The notes beneath the pieces were generated by a model. The model saw only the letters and a list, made by a program, of their open reading frames with translations, searched no databases and was not told the DNA's origin. Below are positions 6,427 through 11,740 of a stretch of DNA of 14,075 nucleotides, piece after piece (the stretch's first letter is position 1; the number at the start of each line of letters is the position of its first letter). The stretch is taken from contig JAQVQU010000037.1 in NCBI GenBank assembly GCA_028701415.1, positions 1 to 14,075 of the forward strand, in the 5' to 3' direction. The stretch comes from Clostridia bacterium (GTDB taxonomy: Bacteria; Bacillota; Clostridia; Christensenellales; DTU072). Both the position numbers and the translations under genes were made by a program.

Positions 6427-8046
6427 ATGAGATTAACCTTTTTAGGAGCAGCAAGAGAAGTAACTGGAAGTTGCTATTTCCTTGAAATAAACAGCACAAA
6501 AATTCTAATTGATTGTGGAATGGAACAAGGGCCTGACCTCTACGATAATCAAGAGCTAGCCGTACCCGCAAACGAAGTTGATTTCGTTCTATTAACCCAT
6601 GCTCACATCGACCATTCGGGACTGCTACCTCTTCTTTACAGAAACGGTTTCAGGGGACAAATTTTTACTACACATGCCTCAAAAGATCTATGTCACATTA
6701 TGTTACTTGACAGTGCTCATATACAAGAAATGGAGGCTGAATGGAGAAATAAGAAGATTAATAAAAACTCAGCTTCATACTATACTCCTATGTACTCAGA
6801 AGAAGATGTTTTAGGAGTTGAAAAGCATTTTTCCCCATGTGATTACAACAAAAAAATCCCCATATCTGAAAATATTAATGCAGTTTTCTACGATGCGGGG
6901 CACTTGTTAGGCTCTGCCAGTATTGAGATTGAAGCAATAGAAGATGGAATATCAAAAAAAATTGTGTTTTCTGGGGACATAGGAAATAAAAATAAACCTA
7001 TAATTAAGAATCCAACCCTTTTAAAAGATGCAGATTATGTTGTTATGGAAAGCACTTATGGCAACCAAAAACACCGCGAAACAAACAATTACAAAGAACA
7101 ACTCATTAGAATACTTAAAAGAACTTTTGCAAGAAACGGAAATGTCGTAATCCCGTCTTTTGCGGTTGGAAGGATGCAGGAACTTCTTTATTTTCTTAGA
7201 TTAGTGAAATCCGACCCACAAATTTCTCCCTATAAAAACTTTAAAGTCTACGTAGATAGTCCTCTGGCAATTGAAGCAACAACTATCTTTAAGAATAGTA
7301 ATAAAGAATACTTTGACGAAGAAACTCAAAATCTAATAGCCAATCGTATAAACCCTTTGGAATTTAAAAATCTAAAAATGAGTCTAACTTCTGATGATAG
7401 CAAACAAATTATGACCGATACTGGTCACAAGGTAATAATAGCTGCGTCTGGAATGTGTGAAGCGGGAAGGATTCGTCACCACCTTAAAAGCAACCTCCCA
7501 GGAATAAACAACACTATCGTTTTTGTTGGATTCCAGGTTCCAGGAACTCTCGGAAGAACTATCCTTGATGGAGCAAAATCAGTTAAGATATTTAACGAAG
7601 AAGTCCCTATTAATGCAGAGATTTGTGAAATGAAAGGAACGAGTTCTCATGCAGACATGGATGACTTATATGAATGGGCAAAATCATTTTATCCCAAGCC
7701 TGTTCGAATCTTCGTAACCCATGGGAATGAAGATGTTGCCGAGGAGTTTGCAGAAAATCTATCAAATGGTCAAGGCCTTTCTGCCATAGCACCTTATAAT
7801 GGGGCTATATGGAATCTATCTTCAAACGAATGTATATTTGAAGGAAATAAAGGAATTAAACGACGTACAGACCGAAAAAGGCCAAAAGGAATTTATCGAA
7901 TTAACGGAGTATACGGAAAACTCCTGGACTCTATCGAGAATCTCAACGATGTCGTTAAGAAGAATGAAGGCCTAGAAAACCGAGAACTACGTAAACTAAT
8001 CGATGAGATAGATGCCTTAGCAAAAAAATGGGATAGAGACCTTTAA
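6427..8046 (+). CDS. Beta-CASP metallo-beta-lactamase RNase-like protein
   Basis: This 539-residue protein belongs to the zinc-dependent beta-CASP family related to CPSF73 and bacterial RNA-degrading homologues, and probably cleaves RNA in the cytoplasm. The metallo-beta-lactamase core shows HAHIDH (58-63), His159 in DAGHLLGSA, and Asp184 in FSGDIGN. The beta-CASP insert begins with ESTYGN (208-213), and SGMCEAGRIRHHL (341-353) is typical of the RNA-specific members. His408 in SSHAD and His432 in VTHGN complete the later motifs. No KH domain is present, unlike archaeal CPSF homologues. ATG 6427 has GGAG five nucleotides upstream; an in-frame TTG at 6400 lies inside the promoter. The last 60 residues are lysine-rich and may be a family-specific tail. 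The exact substrate cannot be told. Confidence 0.9.
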   Translation: MRLTFLGAAREVTGSCYFLEINSTKILIDCGMEQGPDLYDNQELAVPANEVDFVLLTHAHIDHSGLLPLLYRNGFRGQIFTTHASKDLCHIMLLDSAHIQEMEAEWRNKKINKNSASYYTPMYSEEDVLGVEKHFSPCDYNKKIPISENINAVFYDAGHLLGSASIEIEAIEDGISKKIVFSGDIGNKNKPIIKNPTLLKDADYVVMESTYGNQKHRETNNYKEQLIRILKRTFARNGNVVIPSFAVGRMQELLYFLRLVKSDPQISPYKNFKVYVDSPLAIEATTIFKNSNKEYFDEETQNLIANRINPLEFKNLKMSLTSDDSKQIMTDTGHKVIIAASGMCEAGRIRHHLKSNLPGINNTIVFVGFQVPGTLGRTILDGAKSVKIFNEEVPINAEICEMKGTSSHADMDDLYEWAKSFYPKPVRIFVTHGNEDVAEEFAENLSNGQGLSAIAPYNGAIWNLSSNECIFEGNKGIKRRTDRKRPKGIYRINGVYGKLLDSIENLNDVVKKNEGLENRELRKLIDEIDALAKKWDRDL

Positions 8047-8314
8047 CCATTCTTTTGCCATTTAAAAATTGACTAGAACAAGATCTTTAACCAAATAAAG
8101 AAAGTTTGTATTATGAAATCTTGTCCCTTTAAGGTATATCGAAACTTCACTATCAATCAAGCAACTATAGATTTGACTTATCTCACTTTGGCAAAAAATA
8201 GATTAAATCTGTACTTAGTTTTAAAAATTTTTCATTTTTTAAAAAGAACTGAATCCAAATATAATTAGTAGCTTCACTGAAAATTGTAAATAAAAGCTCA
8301 GCAAAAAACTTATT
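8047..8314. other. Convergent AT-rich spacer with weak inverted repeats
   Basis: Both flanking genes end here, so terminators are expected, but none is convincing. ACAAGAT (8078-8084) and ATCTTGT (8118-8124) form a 7-bp inverted repeat with a 33-nt loop and no U-run. Near 8276, AGCTTC and the later AAGCT give only a short stem. A 51-codon plus-strand ORF (8113-8268) has no ribosome-binding site and I do not call it a gene. Confidence 0.4.
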
Positions 8315-9538
8315 TTAAATATTATTAATCATTCTAAAATTTTCCTCTACGATGAGGTTATATTTAACACTATATTTTTTCTCTTTAAAATAAAAACGAT
8401 GTACTACATGATCAATTGTCAAATCTACGCCTTCTTCATTCTTAATAATTATTGTGTAAAGAGTATTCATTGGACACTTGATTGACACTTTTTTCCCCTC
8501 CAAATCCATCCCCTCAAAGCCAATATAATTGTGATTTACAAAACATACTCCCTCGCCAGCAGTTTCATATTCAGCGGTTTGATAATTCAATACTTTCCAT
8601 TCTACATCTTTTCGAAGTTCCATATCTTGGTTAAGCAGCTCTTTTCTAACTGATTCTTTTTCAAAATCATACCAAATATCCACTCTTTCAAAGGCTTTGT
8701 CTTTTTCAGAATTTGGAAATATATGCCCGTATTCATCGTAATTCACTTTGTTCTCGCAGACCTTACATGTTAATGACCACCCATCATTATTCATTTCGTA
8801 TTCTGCACCACATTTAGGACATTTATACAACAAGTATTCTAAACCCTTAGCCGGTGATTTTGAACGGTATCTTAAGTTGTTCTCGATTTGGAATAAATTA
8901 TCATTAAAATTGAATTTTTCTTTTAATTTTTCGTACACTTCTTGGCATGATACCTCCGCTAGTTCCTCCTTAGTGTACAAAACCTCACTTTTATAAATTA
9001 CTTTTCCTTTTTTAAATCCATGATGCCACCTTGGTCTTGAACTAAACCCTCCATAACTATGTGAAAAAACAATATTTGCACCAAAAAATTTCATTAATTT
9101 TGCTGTGCTTGGGGTTAGATAATGAAGGTTTCTTCCATCCAAAGATATTTTTCCTTCGGGAAACAAAGAAATAGAACAACCCTCATCGATGGCTTTTTTC
9201 ATATCCTTGATACTTGTTAGATCCATTTCATACTGGTTAATAGGGATCATTCTAAGGCCCTTTCTTAAAAAATCCAACCATTTCCAACTCAATACATCCC
9301 GCCCGCAAATAACATTTAGGCGACGATTATTAATGGATAAAATACTAAAAGCCACATCCATCACACAACTATGAGTACCGATTGCAACAATTGGCCCCTT
9401 AAGATGTCTAATTGAGGGATCTCTTTCAATCTTCAACCTTAAAAAAATGGGTGCTATTAGCCTCAAGGCAAACTTTACAAACCCATAAGTAAATAACTCA
9501 GGACTTTTAAATTGTCTTCTTTCTTTAGATTCTTTCAT
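8315..9538 (-). CDS. PlsC-like 1-acylglycerol-3-phosphate acyltransferase with zinc ribbon
   Basis: The first 200 or so residues are a PlsC-type acyltransferase domain, which normally moves an acyl chain from acyl-ACP or acyl-CoA to lysophosphatidic acid at the inner membrane face. The catalytic HxxxxD motif is HSCVMD (56-61) and FPEGK (126-130) is the phosphate-binding motif. Hydrophobic residues 20-35 could associate with the membrane. A zinc ribbon follows, with Cys240, Cys243, Cys258 and Cys261 (CPKCG...CKVC). Residues 275-407 form a beta-rich C-terminal domain with a PH/GRAM-like look, which is inference. At 407 residues it is much longer than simple PlsC (about 240), so its acceptor may differ. 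ATG 9538 is preferred; AGGA (9550-9553) is 11 nt upstream. TTG 9547 is an alternative. The ribosome-binding site lies in a hairpin. Confidence 0.82.
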   Translation of the reverse strand: MKESKERRQFKSPELFTYGFVKFALRLIAPIFLRLKIERDPSIRHLKGPIVAIGTHSCVMDVAFSILSINNRRLNVICGRDVLSWKWLDFLRKGLRMIPINQYEMDLTSIKDMKKAIDEGCSISLFPEGKISLDGRNLHYLTPSTAKLMKFFGANIVFSHSYGGFSSRPRWHHGFKKGKVIYKSEVLYTKEELAEVSCQEVYEKLKEKFNFNDNLFQIENNLRYRSKSPAKGLEYLLYKCPKCGAEYEMNNDGWSLTCKVCENKVNYDEYGHIFPNSEKDKAFERVDIWYDFEKESVRKELLNQDMELRKDVEWKVLNYQTAEYETAGEGVCFVNHNYIGFEGMDLEGKKVSIKCPMNTLYTIIIKNEEGVDLTIDHVVHRFYFKEKKYSVKYNLIVEENFRMINNI

Positions 9539-9544
9539 TTTTTG

Positions 9545-9577
9545 CAAATTCCTGAAAAATTATTTTTCAAGAATTTG
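9545..9577 (-). promoter_or_regulatory. Hairpin sequestering the acyltransferase ribosome-binding site
   Basis: Arms 9563-9577 and 9545-9559 form a 15-bp stem with a 3-nt loop. On the minus-strand RNA the only non-Watson-Crick pair is a G-U wobble; on the plus strand the same position would be a C-A mismatch, so the structure belongs to the minus transcript. The downstream arm contains AGGA (9550-9553), the only Shine-Dalgarno candidate for the acyltransferase. A G-rich AGGGGG (9583-9588) lies just upstream of the stem. There is no U-run after it, so a terminator is unlikely. Confidence 0.65.
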
Positions 9578-9599
9578 GCGTTCCCCCTATATGATTTAT

Positions 9600-10715
9600 T
9601 TAAACCAAGTTTTCTGGATTTAATCCCAGTAACTCAGGAAGTACAAATCTCCCATCTTTTCGAATCAATACACCATCAAAATATATTTCTCCTCCGCCGT
9701 ATTCAGGAGTTTGTATTTGTACTAAATCCCAGTGAATAGCACTTTGATTTCCATTATTACATTCATCATAGCAAGCTCCTGGAGTAAAGTGAATGGAGCC
9801 AGCTATCTTTTCATCGAAGAGGATATCACACATTGGTTCTAGAATATACGGATTAACTCCAAAGGCAAATTCTCCCACATATCTTGCCCCATCATCCGTA
9901 TCTAAGATTTTATTTATTGCATCATTATTATTGGAAGTTGCATTAATAATTTTCCCATTTTTAAATTCAAATCTTACATTTTTAAACTCTATTCCATTTT
10001 CAACTGAAGGAGTATTGTAAGTAATCACACCATTTACGCTGTTCTTAACGGGTGCAGTATATATTTCGCCATCAGGGATATTTCTTAAACCCGAACATTT
10101 TTCGCTTCCAATTCCCTTTATGCTAAAGGAAAGGTCTGTATCTTTGGCGATAATTCTTACTTTATCAGTCTTTTCAATCAACGCAGCTAAAGGGTTCATT
10201 GCTCTATCCATTTTTTCATAGTCTAAAGTGCATACATCAAAATAGAACTTCTCAAAAGCATCTGTAGATTTTTTCGCCAAAGCAGCCATTCCCTCGTTGG
10301 GATACCTAAGTACCACCCATTTTGTCTTTTTCACTCTAATTTCATGATGAACTGGATGAGCGTAAAATTTATCATAAAAATTTGTATTCTCTGGAGGGAC
10401 ATCTGACAATTCGAAAGCATTATTTCCTCCCCTTATTCCAATATATGCATCCATTTTACTCATTCTATACCCGTCAAACTCAGCCATAAATTTTGCGAGG
10501 TCTTCTGTCATTCCCATGTTAATTGCCCTTGTTACCCTATTATCATAAACCTGTACAAAGGGGAATCCCCCAGCTTCATATACCTTTTCAACGATTGCAG
10601 ATACGACAGAATAATCAGCGTTTTTTGCCTCGATTAATATCTTCTCACCCTTTTTTATCCTGCATGAATAATTTACTAAAACATCTGCTAGTCGATCTAA
10701 TCTAGAATCTCTCAT
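9600..10715 (-). CDS. M29-family metallo-aminopeptidase
   Basis: This cytoplasmic peptidase removes N-terminal amino acids from peptides, using two metal ions; the family includes AmpS, AmpT and PepS. All expected metal ligands are visible: Glu217 (IPDGEIYTAP), Glu282 (VGEFAFGVNP), His309 (SIHFTPG), and His328 with Asp330 (AIHWDLV). The N-terminal region, including LVNYSCRIKKGEKILIEA (13-30), matches the family's first domain. At 371 residues it is slightly shorter than the usual 400-415 but appears complete at both ends. ATG 10715 has AGGAG (10721-10725) 5 nt upstream; a GTG two codons earlier overlaps that site. It lies 174 bp after luxS with no clear promoter between, and 61 bp before the acyltransferase, so co-transcription is likely. 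Confidence 0.92.
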   Translation of the reverse strand: MRDSRLDRLADVLVNYSCRIKKGEKILIEAKNADYSVVSAIVEKVYEAGGFPFVQVYDNRVTRAINMGMTEDLAKFMAEFDGYRMSKMDAYIGIRGGNNAFELSDVPPENTNFYDKFYAHPVHHEIRVKKTKWVVLRYPNEGMAALAKKSTDAFEKFYFDVCTLDYEKMDRAMNPLAALIEKTDKVRIIAKDTDLSFSIKGIGSEKCSGLRNIPDGEIYTAPVKNSVNGVITYNTPSVENGIEFKNVRFEFKNGKIINATSNNNDAINKILDTDDGARYVGEFAFGVNPYILEPMCDILFDEKIAGSIHFTPGACYDECNNGNQSAIHWDLVQIQTPEYGGGEIYFDGVLIRKDGRFVLPELLGLNPENLV

Positions 10716-10729
10716 ATTCACTCCTTTTT

Positions 10730-10743
10730 GTATCTATAGATAC
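10730..10743. promoter_or_regulatory. 14-bp perfect palindrome before the aminopeptidase gene
   Basis: GTATCTATAGATAC is a perfect palindrome placed 5 bp upstream of the aminopeptidase AGGAG site. It could be a dimeric repressor site or a short RNA hairpin close to the ribosome-binding site. A tandem 10-bp repeat CTTTAGAGTT (10829-10838, 10839-10848) lies further upstream. No function can be assigned. Confidence 0.35.
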
Positions 10744-10811
10744 TTTCTTTCCATAATTTTTCTTATATTATCTTGCGATGCCTTTTCCTGCTTGTTTTTT
10801 CTCGTCACCAT
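10734..10811 (-). CDS. Possible 25-residue basic peptide between luxS and the aminopeptidase gene
   Basis: ATG 10811 to TAG 10734 encodes 25 residues, beginning MVTRKNKQEKASQ and rich in Lys, Arg and Glu. It ends just before the aminopeptidase ribosome-binding site. Only a weak GAGAAG precedes it. Its charged composition resembles the LuxS tail upstream, so it may be a remnant or a chance ORF. Low confidence. Confidence 0.15.
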   Translation of the reverse strand: MVTRKNKQEKASQDNIRKIMERKYL

Positions 10812-10889
10812 GTATCTTGTTTGCTTCTCTTTAGAGTTCTTTAGAGTTATTTCTCTCTATCCCATCGCATCACATCTAATTCGGGGGAA

Positions 10890-11552
10890 CTATTTATCCT
10901 CTATGTTCTCTAGACTCCCACCATCAGTATTTTCTTTTTTATCCCCAATATTTATATCGAAGCTTTTATCTCTACTGGAAGAAACACCCGTTTTTTCCTT
11001 TTTATCACCAGACTTTTTATCGATTTTTCCGCCCTTTTGAGGGATAGCTTTTTTTGCATCTGGTTTCTTTTCTCTTTTTACGGGATATCTTAAGTTTTCC
11101 TTTTTTGGATTTATCAATAAATTATAATACATTGCCGCATCTGCCTTCGCGGAGTCAAGGTCCATATCGATAAAAAATCCACATTCTCTAGGAGTTGCTC
11201 CTGGGATATCTCCACTATATTCCGAAACAAAATCAAAAGTTCTTTCAAGTAAAGGAAGAATATCTTCCGGCATCAAATCTCCTAGCATGATTAAATAAAA
11301 TCCCGTACGACAACCCATCGGCCCGAAATATATTATCTTATGCCCCCACATCTTATCGTTTCTAAGGTAGGTTGCAGCCAAATGCTCGATAGCATGCACA
11401 GAACCAGTATCCATTACTGGTTCATGATAAGGTCTCTTCATTCTTAAGTCAAAAGTAGTTAAAATAACATTGCTTAGAGCATATTTACAGGAAACAAATA
11501 CTCCCGCTTTCATCTTTAGATGGTCTACTGTAAAACTTGGTATTGTATCCAT
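10890..11552 (-). CDS. luxS: S-ribosylhomocysteine lyase with a charged C-terminal tail
   Basis: LuxS cleaves S-ribosylhomocysteine to homocysteine and DPD, the precursor of autoinducer-2, in the activated methyl cycle. The metal ligands His53 and His57 (HAIEHL) and Cys124 (PRECGFF), and the catalytic Cys81 (FGPMGCRTGFY), are all present. The enzyme core ends near residue 158, close to the usual full length of 150-160. Residues 159-220 are an additional hydrophilic tail of Lys, Asp, Glu, Gly and Ser containing two related stretches, GDKKEKTG (182-189) and GDKKENTDGG (203-212). The tail is in frame and looks disordered. ATG 11552 has AGAGG (11559-11563) 6 nt upstream and a consensus promoter. 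No mtn/pfs gene, the usual partner supplying its substrate, is in the window. Confidence 0.96.
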   Translation of the reverse strand: MDTIPSFTVDHLKMKAGVFVSCKYALSNVILTTFDLRMKRPYHEPVMDTGSVHAIEHLAATYLRNDKMWGHKIIYFGPMGCRTGFYLIMLGDLMPEDILPLLERTFDFVSEYSGDIPGATPRECGFFIDMDLDSAKADAAMYYNLLINPKKENLRYPVKREKKPDAKKAIPQKGGKIDKKSGDKKEKTGVSSSRDKSFDINIGDKKENTDGGSLENIEDK

Positions 11553-11575
11553 TTGTCACCTCTTCGATACTCTTT

Positions 11576-11604
11576 ATTATATTAAAGTAATGTTATATTT
11601 TCAA
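11576..11604 (-). promoter_or_regulatory. Sigma-70/A promoter for luxS
   Basis: Minus-strand -35 TTGAAA (11599-11604), 17-bp spacer, and -10 TATAAT (11576-11581). This is among the best promoters in the window. The leader would be about 20 nt and contains the luxS AGAGG site. It probably also drives the aminopeptidase and acyltransferase genes. Confidence 0.8.
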
Positions 11605-11640
11605 GTCTTTATACTTTGCCAATTTTTTTTAAATACTGTA

Positions 11641-11674
11641 ATTAACGATCTCACTGTTTAATTAACAATCGCAC
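11641..11674. repeat. Imperfect direct repeats upstream of the luxS promoter
   Basis: ATTAACGATCTCAC (11641-11654) and ATTAACAATCGCAC (11661-11674) match at 12 of 14 positions and are offset by exactly 20 bp, about two helical turns. They lie about 37-70 bp upstream of the luxS -35 box. The spacing would put both copies on one face of the helix, as for a regulator binding as a tandem dimer. Function is inference. Confidence 0.4.
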
Positions 11675-11686
11675 ATAACAATAATG

Positions 11687-11715
11687 AAATGGCATCCCAC
11701 TTAAGGATGCCATTT
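11687..11715 (-). terminator. Hairpin terminator after the large orphan gene
   Basis: AAATGGCATCC (11687-11697) and GGATGCCATTT (11705-11715) form a perfect 11-bp stem with a 7-nt loop. On the minus strand it is followed by CATTATTGTTATG, which is moderately U-rich. It lies 25 bp after the stop of the gene at 11741 and before the luxS promoter, so it separates the two transcription units. Confidence 0.75.
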
Positions 11716-11740
11716 ATTGAAATATTACTTTTCATTAGCT

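Noticed and set aside
8078..8124. Intrinsic terminator after the beta-CASP gene
   Set aside because: The stem is only 7 bp with a 33-nt loop and is not followed by a U-run.
8113..8268. 51-codon plus-strand ORF in the convergent spacer
   Set aside because: No Shine-Dalgarno sequence, AT-driven composition (Leu, Lys, Asn, Phe), no recognisable motif, and it lies where both neighbouring transcripts should end.
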